From contig CADCXA010000066.1 in the NCBI GenBank assembly GCA_902806565.1, positions 1,674,001-1,738,000 of the forward strand: a stretch of DNA of 64,000 nt, in the 5' to 3' direction. The notes under the pieces are model-generated. The model searched no databases. It was not told the origin of the DNA and saw nothing but the letters and a program-made list of their open reading frames with translations. Both the position numbers and the translations under genes were made by a program. Position 1 is the stretch's first letter, and every line of letters begins with the position of its first letter. Of this stretch, positions 22,437 through 34,974 are shown piece after piece. The DNA comes from Hypoxylon rubiginosum. Lineage: Eukaryota > Ascomycota > Sordariomycetes > Xylariales > Hypoxylaceae.

Positions 22437-22803
22437 ATCGTACTGTTTTATTCATCAGCCTAGCTAGTAGTAGAGTGGAATATGCCGTCACAAGAGATGG
22501 TAGCGTCAAGATCTTTGAAGTTGGAAATGCATTATGTAATCAGAAATTGACCAATCATTGGCTTGGATCTATTAAAGGGGTACCGCCACTTATCCGAATC
22601 AACCCCCTGAACATGTCCGAATCTTGGCTCGAGGTCACCGAAATGTAAGTGTGTAAGTGTGAACACGCACTTGACCGAAATGAAGTTTGTTTATGACCTC
22701 TGAGTAGGTAATTAGGCAAGGGGTGGAATCATACAAGTATGCTACACCAACTACATTCAACAATGCACTTCCGTTCCCATCAAATTCAACTACCGGATCC
22801 AAC
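22437..22803. promoter_or_regulatory. Divergent promoter between the AflR-like gene and the MFS gene
   Basis: This is the 367-bp gap between head-to-head starts. It contains two TCCGAATC octamers (near 22592 and 22617), possible half-sites for a Zn-cluster factor. No perfect TCG(N5)CGA AflR site was found. The role is inferred from position. Confidence 0.35.
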
Positions 22804-24560
22804 ATGGCTACTCAAGAGATAGTCGTCCACAATCATGTGTTTGAGGATCCTTCCAATACGGCCGGCTCCCATGCTGAGAACGGGATCCAAGCTTCAGCAT
22901 CGGAAGCCACCGCGTCAAATGGAGGTTGGCGTTTCTGGGCCATCTTCCTAGCCCTCGCCATTACTTCGCTGCTAGCCGCCGTCGAGAGCACGGTCACGTC
23001 GACAGCGATGCCACTCATCGCAGCCGCACTTGACGCTGGAGAACTCTACGTATGGTTTGTCAATGCCTACACCTTGTCCAGGTAAGCGGTTACTTCTACT
23101 TCCCTTTGATTCGACGTTCTACCTAGATGATTTAAATACTGACCCGGACTAGCACTGCCCTGCTGCCCCTTTACGGTCAAATCGCCGACATATTCGGTCG
23201 CCGCTAGCTCACAATCACCACCGTAGCAATCTTCGCACTCGGAAGTGGGATTAGCGGTGGTGCTAGCTCCGCCGGTATGCTCATAGCTGGACGTGCTATC
23301 CAAGGAGCCGGAGGAGGTGGAGTCATCCTGATGATCGAGATGATCATCTGCGACCTCATCCCTTTGCGCGAACGCGGCAAGTTTATGGGCATTATATTCG
23401 CCGTGTTTGCCATCGGGTCATCTCTAGGCCCCTTTATCGGCGGTGCCATTGCTCAGGATGCGACATGGAGATGGGTCTTTTGGATCAACTTGCCCATCGC
23501 TGCCGTGGCTCTCGCTCTGCTCATTGCGTTCTTGCATGTAAATCATAACTCCGAGCTGTCGACTACCGACCGCTTACGTCGAATCGATTATACTGGCAAC
23601 GTCATTTTGCTTGCTTCTGTTACTGCCATCCTGATAGCTCTCACATACGGCGGTACATGTTATCCTTGGTCCTCTTGGCGAGTCCTCCTGCCACTCATAC
23701 TCGGGTTTGCCGGACTTGGTGTCTTCGTCGCATACGAATCCTTCCGGTGGTGCGTTGAGCCTATGACCCCACATCTCTTCAAGAATCGGACCTCCGCTGC
23801 AGCCTTCTATTTGACCTTTGTGCATTCGCTTTACTCCTTCTGGGTTCTTTATTTTCTGCCAGTTTACTTCCAGGCAGTGCAGCTCCAGGGCCCCTCTCGC
23901 TCAGGCGTCCTCTTGCTTCCCACTGTCGTGGTCATCGTCCCCGGCGCCATGATCAGCGGTGTCATTTTGTCCAAATTTGGAAGATACCGGCCGTTACACT
24001 TTGCAGCATTTGCTCTAATGGCTCTTGGAACTGGGCTCTTCATCATTCTGGATCAGTTCAGCAGTGTGGCCTTATATGTGTGCCTCCAACTCATTGGAGG
24101 TCTAGGATCCGGACTTGCGCTGAGCACTCTGCTTCCGGCGACGCAAGCTGCGCTGTCAGAAAAGGATACCGCGTCATCGTCTGCAACTTGGGCATTCGTC
24201 CGTACCTTTGGAACAGTCTGGGGTGTTTCTGTTCCTGCTGCTATTTTCAATAGCCGTTGCGACACTCTTTCTATCTTACCGCCGTTAGAGATCAGATAGC
24301 TAACGGTCAGGGTTACTCGCATGCTACGAGGGAGTGGATACTCTCTTTGACGAGCTATACCCGAGATCAAGTTGTTGGTGTCTTCAGCGACAGCCTTCGA
24401 CTTGTCTGGATTGTCGCTGCCGTAATCGTGGGGGTATCTTTCTTTGGTTGTTTTTATAGAGAAGGAGATGCAGTTAAGAGATGACTTAGAAACTGAGTAT
24501 GGGCTGGCGAACTCAGAGAAACCGCATGAAAAATCTAACGAGCGCCCAATCGAGGCTTGA
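22804..24560 (+). pseudogene. MFS drug/metabolite efflux transporter (DHA14 type), multiply disrupted
   Basis: Start taken at the ATG at 22804 (MATQEIVVHN). Exon 1 ends at 23081 (GTAAGC) and exon 2 begins at about 23153 after CTAG. The frame reads VESTVTSTAMPLIAAAL and WFVNAYTLSS, then TALLPLYGQIADIFGRR followed by TAG at 23205-23207. Relatives have W or Q at this point. Translation-quality similarity resumes at once (LTITTVAIFALGSGISGG, IAGRAIQGAGGGG, DLIPLRERGKFMG), through 12-14 membrane helices. Near 24265 similarity moves to a second frame (VRDQIANGQGYSHATREWIL) and near 24440 it returns to the first frame (IEKEMQLRDDLETEYGL), ending at 24558-24560. So there is one nonsense codon and two compensating frameshifts. 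The intact gene would export a metabolite, with regulation by the adjacent AflR-like factor. Confidence 0.85.
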
Positions 24561-26202
24561 GAGATCTTTGAGGGTCATAACTTGAGGCATCAATGAACAC
24601 ATAAGTGACAAGATCTTCACATGCTAGGATTTTTAGATTAGTAATAGGTACATCCGAATATTATTCCTTCTGGTAAGGAGTCTTTTCAGTCGGTCATAAG
24701 TTACCAATCGCGAAGTAGTCGATATTGGGTAGAATCATCCTGTAGCCGTTATTAAGCAACCTCTAAGCATTACATTACATTATTGATCCTTTAGGACCAT
24801 TCAGGAATCATGTTGGGTTTTTCATAACCTCACCATTGACTCACCATCCCACTGTAGCTACCTAAAGCAAGAAAAATACACAATACAGAAGTATGACATA
24901 GGAGAAATTCATTATATCATCAATAACTAAGATAGTACTGGGTCTTAGAAGCGCTATTCTCACTATCCCGTATCTTCACCCGAAGACAAGCGGTAAATGG
25001 ATCAATAAAAATAGAAACAGAGATCCAATACCCGCTGGACCGGGTATTTGGAATAGCTAACTAGCTAGGTAGGAATCTTGAAGTGCCGGGTAGGGGTATG
25101 TATTTTTTTATATGTGCGATTCGGACAGCAGAGCAATCATGCTACTCTTGCTATTATTCCAACGTTTGCAAGTAGTTACCTACATATTCCAAAGATCTCT
25201 TACTTGTAAGCCGGTTTCTAAGCGGTGAGCTAGGGTGTCTATTGACTTTTCACTTTGGTGATAAAATATGAGGTAGATGAAATATTGAACCAAGACTTAT
25301 GTGTGAAACTCATCATCTCCTTCTAAGAATATGCACATAATTACCTATGCAACATCTAAGCACTTGGAGTCTTTTAAGGGACTCTGTCGAAGGTACGAGA
25401 GCGTAGGGGCGGAATCTCGGATTCAGCCTATATAGCCTGAAGTCGTTCTATTAATCCTATATGAACGATGATCACATTGTGCACTAATACCACCGGGAGT
25501 TTTATAGACTACAGGATTATTTCCTAATACGCAGCTGCAATGTAACATTCCCCGGACCCAAGCCTGCCGATATATTTGAATCTGTGGGGAATGTAAGCGT
25601 CGCCTGGCCGAATTGTTACGCTCATATTCCAATCAGTTGTCTCCTGAGCCACCACCTGATTCAAGTTCTATATCCAGCGTTTAGGAAAGGCCTTGGATTT
25701 GACCGAGGAAGCTTCGAAGAGCTTCTATGTCCTATCGATTTTGTGGCCATGATCTATTACGGATACCTGTTTCGCCGAGTTCTTTCATCGGACCGCTCGA
25801 CCGCATTCTGGATTCGTGCTGGGTATCTCTCACTCCCACTTGACAACGGACAAATCGTCGGCCGCCTCCATAGGGTTATGCACTTTGAGATTATTTGCTC
25901 AAGGTAATGTCGGATCTCGGGCTGGTGGTACCTAACGACAGTAGAATGGTGGTAACCGAGCATGGGAAATGCCGCTATCCACCGGGGATAGTTGTAGTCG
26001 ACTTTCTCCTGTAGTCTAGATTAGCCAAGATCCCTGAGATATAATGCTGCCTCCCCCTATCCTATATTAGTCCGCCTCTGGTCCTCTCCAGCACGATCAG
26101 CATAAATACTACCGCCTCTCCCTGGTTGCCAAGGCTCTTGCAATCAGCTCTTCTCTTTTCCTCTAGTAGTAAGCACCATCCAACTCTACCTTCAAAGTCA
26201 AG
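24561..26202. other. AT-rich intergenic region
   Basis: About 1.6 kb with many stops in all frames and no recognisable gene. It separates the decayed EthD/AflR/MFS set from the LPMO gene. The last ~150 bp (26050-26202) is pyrimidine-rich and is the likely LPMO promoter and leader. Confidence 0.5.
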
Positions 26203-26967
26203 ATGCGGTCCTCCCTTGCCCTGTTCCTGGCCCCCGCCATGGTCGCCGCCCACGGCGCGGTAACCAGCTACGAGATCGGCGGTAAAACGTACGAGGGCTA
26301 CCAGGGCTTCTCCCCGGTCGCCGGCGCTCAGATCATCCAGCGTCAATGGCCCGACTACAACCCGATAATGACAGTAACGGACCCCAAGATGACCTGCAAC
26401 GGTGGCACCTCGGCGCCCCTCGCCGCTGAGGTCGCGGCCGGCAGCACCGTTACTGCGTTCTGGAAGCAGTGGACCCACGCGCAGGGCCCCGTGATGGTGT
26501 GGATGTACTCTTGCGACGCCGAGTTCACCGCCTGCGACGGCAAAGGCAAGAAGTGGTTCAAGATTGACGAGAAGGGCCTTACGGGCACCGTGATGAACAG
26601 CGAGAACTGGGGAACCGCGGACATCCTGAAGAACCTCAAGTGGACCAGCACCATCCCCAAGTCCCTCAAGCCCGGCAACTACCTCATCCGCCACGAACTT
26701 CTGGCCCTCCACCAGGCCAACACTCCTCAGTTCTACCCCGAGTGCGCGCAGCTCAAGGTCACCGGCTCCGGTACCGCCACCCCGCCTGCCGGCTCCCTGA
26801 CCTCTATCCCCGCCTACGCTGCCCAGTCTGACCCGGGTATCATGGTAAGCTACGATTGTGTTTTTCTTCTAGACCTGTGCTCAAAAGCTAACACATATTA
26901 GGTTGACATCTACCAGGGCGGTGGCACCTCGTACAAGACCCCCGGCCCCGCGGTGTGGACTGGTTAA
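26203..26967 (+). CDS. AA9 lytic polysaccharide monooxygenase, secreted, no CBM
   Basis: Exon 1 (26203-26844) and exon 2 (26902-26967) give 235 residues. A 16-residue signal peptide (MRSSLALFLAPAMVAA) ends exactly before HGAVTSYEIGG, so mature His1 (His17 of the precursor) forms the copper histidine brace with His92 in QWTHAQGPVMVW. The axial Tyr178 and Gln176 lie in PQFYPECAQLKV, and HELLALHQAN is also family-typical. AA9 enzymes oxidatively cleave cellulose or xyloglucan with a reductant and H2O2/O2. There is no linker or CBM1. The enzyme is extracellular. It sits between two metabolite gene groups but is not expected to belong to either. Confidence 0.95.
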
Positions 26968-27358
26968 ACAACTCAGCACCAAGCTCTGGAGCAGGAAGAG
27001 TTATCAATTGTGACGAGACGGAATCTGGGATATTTCAAAGGCCGGTTAGCGATCAGAACACCTTGAAATATAATTGCTATCACACATTATAAGTGATTCC
27101 ATGATTCTGAGATGACACGCTGGTTCTTAATATTCCGTATACTGCGTCTGGTCGACTTTTTTTGAACCGCGTGTAAGAATCTTGTTTTCAGTGTAACTTG
27201 GGAAGGAAGAATGAAATTGAAATATGCGGTATAGTGGCGCTTTGAATTTGCAATTTATATGTACAAGATTCAGTAATATTCATTTAAGCATCATAAGACA
27301 CATTTTCCCCAGTTTATTTTTCCTACCGTTCTTACCGTTCGCGTTTCTTTTTCATCTT
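26968..27358. other. Convergent intergenic region (LPMO / NRPS 3' ends)
   Basis: AT-rich 3' flanks of two convergent genes; no gene or element recognised. Confidence 0.5.
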
Positions 27359-30300
27359 CTACGAACAGCACTCGACAGTGTGATCGAACGCCTCGATCGC
27401 CATAGCAAGAATCTCCGACCATCCTCGGATGACTTGCTTCGTATAGTGCCCGCCGTTTGCCGCCAACTCCAATTTTAAATGATTACCCACAGGCTTTGCC
27501 AAAATCATGACCACGTCGTTTTCCATCATTTTCGTGTCTGCTCTATTGCCCTCGTAGCACTCCAGGCGGCGAGAGACTCCTCCAAACTCCTCTTCTGCAT
27601 CTCCTAGATCTTGATAATGGGTCACGCACCCAAAATAATGGGTGTCGCGTGGCCATTCCGTACAGTGCTTGACGATCTCGTCGAACCCGATCGTATCGAA
27701 GACTAAACTCTCAATATGTTGCTCGTGGACCGATTTAAGCGCGTGACCCAGGTGATTCTCACCACCAACGCGGGCTCTCACCGGTATGATATTTACGCAG
27801 GGTCCTACGGTGTTCCGTAGATGGACGGGCACCATGGCTCGCCCTGATACCAATCTTCCAAAGGTTACATCTGATGATTTGGTGGCCTTTGAAAGAAAAA
27901 CAGCGCATGCAGAGGTGAAAATTGTTGCGGGAGTAAAGCCGCTAAACGAGCGTGGCATGCGAACCAGCTTCTCTACAATTATGGGACTTGCAGTACAGTC
28001 GGGATCATCACAACTTGGCTCCCGCTCGAGCTTCGTAAGCGTTGAGCCCCGAAGGAAAGATCTCCAATACCTTCGAGCTGCACGCTTGTTATTGAAAGCG
28101 TACTCAATAAAGGCGGAGAAGCTGGGCGACACGGGTGGCGGTTCATTTTTGTATACGGCCCTAAGGAAGCGCATCATATGGATGAGGGTCGTGCCGTCGT
28201 ATTGTGCGTGGGACATCCTGATTATTAGTCGCTGCGCACCATCGGGTCTCGAAAGAACATGAAAGCGCGTAAACGGCGTCCCGAGAATCCCGGGATGCCG
28301 GAGGTCCTCTTCGCAGATCTTACTGGTAAGTTCTTCTAAGCTCTCATCTGTTGAGTAATGCAGAATGGTTGGCCGGAGTCCTTCTGGCAAAACCTGAAGA
28401 TACTGACCTCCAGAGCGTATGAAAACAATCCGAAGAATATCCAGATTATCCCAGAGCTGCTCGCAGCTCTTGTCTATTTGAGCTGTGCTGCTTGCGGTGG
28501 GGAGATCTAACCAGAAATGATGCCATTGCTGTGGAGGGGTCTTGAAGGCAAGATTAATGCAGGTGGCCTGCCAGTGTGTGACAGGAAAGGCATCCGAAAT
28601 TGATGCAGTATTTACCGAACGAAGACGTGGAGAGATCTCTTCGCGGACGAACGACTTAAGGTCGACCTGGTCACCCAGTAGCGAGAACGCCTTGATAGCG
28701 ACCTTGGCTGCCCTTTCCTTATCACGTACGACTGCCACCGCTACAGTAGCAAGGTCGCATAGTCGTGGCCGCTTGAAAACATCAGCGACGGTGAAAGAGA
28801 GGCCTTGCTCTCGTGCTGCGGCTACTAGCCGCATCGCTGCGATGGAGTCGCCACCCATTTGGAGAAAGCTATCTTCGACTGCAATTTCAACTTCAATTCC
28901 GAGGATTGGCGCCCAAAGCTTTTTCAACTGTCTCTCCGTCGGTGTCATGGACTGACGCCGTCGCTTGCCACGCATGGTCGGACTGTGCCCGCTAAGCTGG
29001 TCTGTTGTGAAGGTGCCTCCGATTGCACGGAGCTTCCGCTGGTCTGCTTTGCCATTTGGTGTTATTGGCACCTTCCTTATGGCAAGGTATGCTGAGGGGA
29101 TCATATGGCGTGGTAATATATCGGTCAGCTTGTTTTCCAGACCAACCAAGTAACCCCTTTCAATGGGCTGGACTTCTGCGATCCTGCTGTCTCTGCCAGC
29201 CTTAACGAATGCCACCAGCATAGGATTTTTGCTACCATGCGGCGTAATCACCTCTGCTACTACTTGAGCGTCTGCGGAATCCTCTAAGTTTAGATTCTGA
29301 AGCACGTGATGTTCAACATCCCCGAGCTCTACGCGTTGTCCTCGGATCTTGACTTGTGCGTCCTTGCGACCAATGTACGTAAGTGAACCGTTTGCGTTAT
29401 AGCGCACCAAGTCCCCAGTCCGATAAAGCCGGCCTTGTCGTCCAGGTTGAGGTTGATCGGGATGGCCACGAACCAACCATGACGGGTTCTCGATGATTAC
29501 GACAGCCGTTCTTTCTGGATCGTTCATGTAACCACTCATCATTCCAGAGCCTTCAACTGCTAGCTCCCCAACCGCACCGACAGGCATTAGGCGATCGGTT
29601 TCGTCTCTATTAACGACCCAACATGTACTGGCAGAACCGGATCCAATTGAGCCGCTGCTCCAGGCTGAGAGCTCTACGGGAGTGCTTGCGCAGAGGGAGA
29701 ACTCGGCTGGCCCATACCAATTGAACACCTTTAACTTGTTCGTCCATCGAGATACATCAGTCTCTTTTAAAGCTTCTCCAGCGAACACGAGGGTTTGAAG
29801 TGTGTTCACACTGTCTGTTAGGATTGCCCTTCCCACCGAAGGTGATAAGCATGCCCAGTTAGCCCTTAGCTGTACTAAAGCTTCGCTGGTGTTGTTTTCC
29901 TTGTCCGATTCTGATGGGACGCAAAGGCAACCACCGTACAACAGAGCCATGAAGGTTTCGTGGATGCTCACGTCGAATAAGTACGATGCGAATTGAAACA
30001 CTCGAGTCCAAGTTCCGGCCCCGAAATCCCTACCAAGGTACCGTGCGGTGGTTGAGAGGCAGCGATGATCTAGCAGAATGCCTTTCGGTGTACCAGTTGT
30101 GCCCGATGTGAAAAGCACCGCAGCAGTGCTAGATGGACGAGCGTTATGAGATACTGGGTCGTCGTCGTTTTCGTCCTCATCATCTGCAACATCTTCAGGG
30201 GAAAAAATGAGTGCACGGGGGAAGAGGTGAGCGTGCTGTGGTGATGCTACGACGACCTTCGGTTTGATAGTCTCGATGAGAAGTCCAAGCCTGCCACTTG

Positions 30301-33300
30301 GCAACGAAGGGGGGAGCATTGCGAACGCGCCGCCAGCTTTTAGCACACCCAGCATCGCAACTGGTGCCCATATCGACTTGTCAAAAGATATTGGAACAAT
30401 AACTTCCGGGCCTATGTGCGATGTGCACGTTAGCAACTAAATCATACGCTCCGCGTTATCCATTGGTCCACTTACCAACTCCGAGCTTGCGGAGGCGACG
30501 GGCCAGTCGCATAGATAGCATATCTAGCTCGCCGTATGTGAGCTCTCCGTTCCAGGCGCACACTGCCGGCATCGCTGGTTGATTTCGCATCGTTTCCGCA
30601 ATTAAGTCGTGTACACACGCGTCTATTCCTTTGGGAACTGTGGCATTCCAGTTCCAAATATCATCCAAATCCTGCTGGCTGGCCGTTTCAACTGCTGCCA
30701 GCATTTTTGTACTATTCTCGGGCGCAGATAATTGCTGCAATACGTGTTCAAGCTGTTGCATGATCCTCCTCACCTGCCTTTCGTCGATTACGGTCGAGTC
30801 GAAGCTTGTACGAAGGTGTGCGCCGTCGTTTTCCAGTCTGCACTCTAGCAGCATCCCGTACGGATTGAAGACACCGAGCTCCCAATCGTCAGTGCCTCTT
30901 TTGAATAGCGTGCTATTTGTCTTTTGGCCTGCAGGTTGAATGACGAGCAAAGTTTGGAATTGACATGCTCGATCGCCGTCATCGCCTAGCCGTCGAATCC
31001 ATTGCAATCCCACCTGCTCAAAGCCTACTGTCTCTATAGCCTGCTCTTGCATCCGCACTAGAAGCTGCTGTACGCTCTCCTCGGGATCTAGCACCACTCG
31101 AACTGGGACGGTTGCAATCGTTGGACCCGTCATCTGCTCAATCCTTGGTACAGTCGCCTGCCTCCCAGACATTGTTGCCCCGAAGACGACGTCGCTTGTA
31201 CCAGTGTATTGCGAAGCTAATATCGACCACGCAGCCCGTATCAGTATAGACGGAGTTACATCTGTTCTCGGCCAACGTAACCCCGTGATGTTATGCGAAA
31301 TCTCCATGTCTGGCTTCGGTTGGTAAGCCGCTGATGGTAGTTGCGGGAAGGGCTGTGCCCCTATTCCCTCCAGTTGTTCCCGCCAGAAATTCGCCACGCG
31401 ACGCTCATCGAAATTTCGAATATGTTTGATAAACGACTGGAATCGCGGCGCAGGTTGCACCACTTCGTGTTGGTAGACTTTCTCTACCATTTCGAGCAGC
31501 AGAGGCACAGACCAGCCATCACATAGAGCATGGTGGATTGCGTATACAAAGAACCGTCTTCCACTGTCCTCCTCATCTACTAGCCCGAACCTCGTCAATG
31601 GCGTGCCGAGACCCGTCGTTCGCTGCGCTTCTTCCTTCATGTATACGCCGATGTTCCTTGCAAACGACCACTGCGGTTTCTCATCAATTATTGCCTGCGT
31701 TAGACCATTCTGACCAAGATCAACTATTCGGGTTCGTAGGACTGGTGATTTTAATACGACTTCTTCCCATGCCGCTTTGAATCGGTTGACATCAACTGTT
31801 GAGTTTAGTTCTAGTGCGATTCGCACCACATAATCATTAGGTCGTCTCGCCGTCAATGCGAGCAAGCCTTCTTGCATCGGTGTGCACGGGAATGCGTCCT
31901 CAACCTGGGTCGGCGTCACGCGACAGAAGCTGGCCGCCATTCCCCGGACTTCTGATTCTTCTCGTCCTAGTAAGGTGAAAGGCTCTACCACCTCATCGGC
32001 GCCTCCCATAGCTGACAATTGGCTCGCGACGACTGCTAAGTCGCATAATCGCGGTCGCTTCAAAACATCCGCAACTGTCAAAGATAGGCCATCCTTGAAT
32101 TTGCAAAGAGTTAGCTATGCGACCGTACGAATACTTGCGATGTTTCTTCCTACTTACCTCTCGTGCCAGAGCTACTAATTGCATCGCCTTGATAGAGTCG
32201 CCTCCTATTCTCAAAAAACTGTCCGCCGCCCCGATGATGCTGGCATTGATTCCTAACACGGCAGCCCAAAGCCTTTGAAGCTGTTTCTCTAACATGGTAT
32301 GTGGTTGTTGCCACTCGCCTCTCGCAAGGTTGATTTTCGCTAGATGTTCTAGGGTGTACGTTGCTCCAAGCTCGCGCAGCTTCTTTCGATCCGTCTTGCC
32401 CGTCTGGCTTATAGGTATCTCCTTGAGAGCGATATAGGCCGATGGAATCATGTATGTGGGTAGTACCGCTGCTAGCTTCTCTTCTATCGATGCTATTTCA
32501 GCCGTTAAACCTTCGCTTTCCTTCAGAAATACTACAAGTATTGCGCTGTCGCTTTCCCGAGGCTTGATAACATCCGCTACTACCTGGGTATCGACGGTAC
32601 TTGGCAGGTTCCGAAGTATCTGTTGCTCAACTTCCCCTAGCTCTACTCGCTGTCCACGTATTTTGACCTGGGTATCCTTACGGCCAACGAATAGTAGAGA
32701 ACCGTCTGTATCATATCGTACCAAATCTCCAGTCCGATACAGGCGACCAGCTCGACCAGGGACGCCAGGTCCACCCCGGAGTAGCCAGATAGGATCTTCG
32801 ACAAAGGCTGCTAACGTCTTGGGCTTATCGTTCAGGTATCCTTGACCTACCAGTGGGCCTTCAATCCAAAGTTCACCAACTGAACCTATAGGCATCAGCG
32901 AACGGGGATCGTCAGCGTTCACGATCCAGGTCCGTACTCCAAGTCCCAGTCCGATGCTGGAACAAGACGCGTCCTCTTTAGACACCGTAGAGAGGATAGA
33001 GCATTCCGCGGGACCGTATGCGAAGCGTACTGATGTTGTCTCCCTCATCCGGCCGACCTGTCTAGCATCTGCTTGCTCCCCTGCTAGCTCGATCATGTCA
33101 ATTCCCTGAAGCGAAGTCGTGTCCAGGAATTCGCATAACTTCGGCGTTAGATTTATGAAGGTTGGCTTTAAACGACGAATACATCCGGTCAAATCATTCC
33201 GTCTTTCGTTCTCCGAAGGTATACAGAGGCAACCGCCTGCATATAACGTATGCAGCGCGTTATACCAAGCTGCGTCGAAGGCATAGGATGCCATGTCGAG

Positions 33301-33972
33301 GACTCTTGAGCGTCTCTCGAAACCTAGCTGTCGAGTTTGATGAATTAAGGCGCTGCTGAAGTTGCTGTGTGTGATGACTACCCCTTTAGGTGTACCCGTG
33401 CTACCAGATGTGAACACCAGGTACAAGGTGTTTGTCGGCCCTACAGGCGTTGGAGGTATTGTCGGCATAGTCGGCAATATCGGAGGTAGCTGATTCAGAC
33501 TGTCTTTGTCAACAGTAAAAACGGGAATATCATCGAGAAGTCCGGTGGCCAGGCTTGCGTTTGTGGCGGATGATAGAACAATACGCGGCTGTACTTGTTG
33601 CATAATTGCCTGCAGCCGCGCTCTCGGTTGCGTTATGTCTATCGCACACCCGGCACCACCAGCCTTCATCACTCCCAGCATTGCTACCGGCATCCACATC
33701 GACTTTTCGAAGCATAGGGGTACTATAGCTTCTGGTCCAACTCCAAGTTCCACGAGGTGATAAGCTAGGCGCGACGACAACGCGTCCAGCTCGGCATATG
33801 TCAGCTCGCCACCCCAGGCACAGACCGCGGGTGCCTCGGGCAGCATCCGCTCCGTGATCAGGTCATGGACGCAAGCCTCTACTGCTTCTGGCACGGTAGC
33901 GTTCCAGTTCCAGATTTTTCGCAAGTCTTCCTCTTTCGCTGTCTCGGCCATGAAGTCTGGCTGGTCCTCCAT
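27359..33972 (-). CDS. Dimodular non-ribosomal peptide synthetase, A-T-C-A-T-C
   Basis: Three exons (33972-32158, 32093-30476, 30411-27359) with two 64-nt introns give 2161 residues, all in frame. A1 (about 15-520): LVFTSGSTGTPKGVVITH, YGPAECS and GRKDTQVKIRGQRVELGE. T1: FLRIGGDSIKAMQL near 590. C1: DAFPCTPMQEGLL and HHALCDGWS near 800. A2: LFTSGTTGTPKGILLDH, YGPAEFS and GRKDAQVKIRGQRVELGD. T2: FLQMGGDSIAAMRL near 1670. Terminal C: SHAQYDGTT near 1870. There is no thioesterase, reductase or epimerase domain. A terminal C with SHxxxDG is typical of fungal cyclising or releasing C domains, so a dipeptide released as a diketopiperazine or amide is the inferred product. Pantetheine-bearing Ser is present in both carriers. 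Neighbouring 2OG oxygenase, methyltransferase and P450 are candidate tailoring enzymes. The specificity code was not assigned. Confidence 0.93.
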
Positions 33973-34974
33973 ATCTTAGGCACAGGCTGTCGAGGTCACG
34001 TGAATGGTGAACTCGTCAAGACTGTAACGGTTTTGGTGTTGGAAAGTTCCTTGCGACACAGTAGTGCCATATGTGGCGGTTCGAGCTCTAAGAGATATGG
34101 ATATACTGGTGATTTAATCCTCCTCGGCTACAATGGTGTCATATCCGAAGGCTAATGGCAAAGTCTCTGCCGCCTTGGCCCCTGAACTTACGGTGGAGCC
34201 TCATCAGGATCTAATTGTATATAATGGATGTAGTCATCATGCGATTCCAATTAAGCTTTACGGAGAACAGGTTTCATGGCGGCCCGACTTGAGTTCTCCC
34301 TTTCGAGTTTTCCCGGCGACAATATACTAATGCCTGCCAGTGAGTGTCGCCGTGTTTTCCATGACAACGCCCGTTCGCTCCTCGATCAAGGCGGTCAGAT
34401 CGCGACTCGGAAGGTAGTATCTGTTGATAATGGTTTGTAAAAGTTTCCAAGAATAGAAACGTGTAGGGCAAGATATCGCTAGTTGGTAAGCATAAGGGTG
34501 CTCCTCGTAACTACCTCCTAACTACTACTGAATTTTATCTTAGGTACCTACCTCCTAGCTACCTACCTGGATACATTGGATATATCGAGAAATGGCAGCA
34601 TGATATTACGAAATTCGAATTACTTAATCCAATTCATCTCATTGGCTTTGTTCCACCATTGCTTACATGGGCTATTTTGAGGCATGGCGTGTCATGTTGA
34701 ACCTAGGAGAAAAACGGAGATTTTAACACATACCAAAGCTGTGGTCATTTGATAGGATTTTCGCATTTTCGCACCCTCGAAACCAATTCCGGTGATTTAG
34801 TTGCTTACCCCGATGTAAAAGCAAATCAATGTTCCGAAAATACATCTCGGGTTATTAGTAGACGCGATACTTGGGGACAACATGGATTTATATCTGCTGG
34901 ATCAGTCCCACTGGCGTGAGATCTCTAGGCAAGGCACGCAATCGACAAGACAATAAGCGCTAAGTCAGAACAAA
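33973..34974. promoter_or_regulatory. Divergent promoter region between NRPS and the 2OG-dioxygenase gene
   Basis: The 1.0 kb between head-to-head starts. A perfect palindrome TCACGTGA (E-box core CACGTG) lies at 33996-34003, about 25 bp upstream of the NRPS ATG; such sites bind bHLH or some bZIP factors. A cluster of the CCTACCTAGG-type motif is at about 34541-34570. The role is inferred from position. Confidence 0.4.

Noticed and set aside
25584..25907. 107-codon open frame in the AT-rich gap
   Set aside because: It begins at GTG with no upstream ATG, and no recognised domain, so it is treated as chance.
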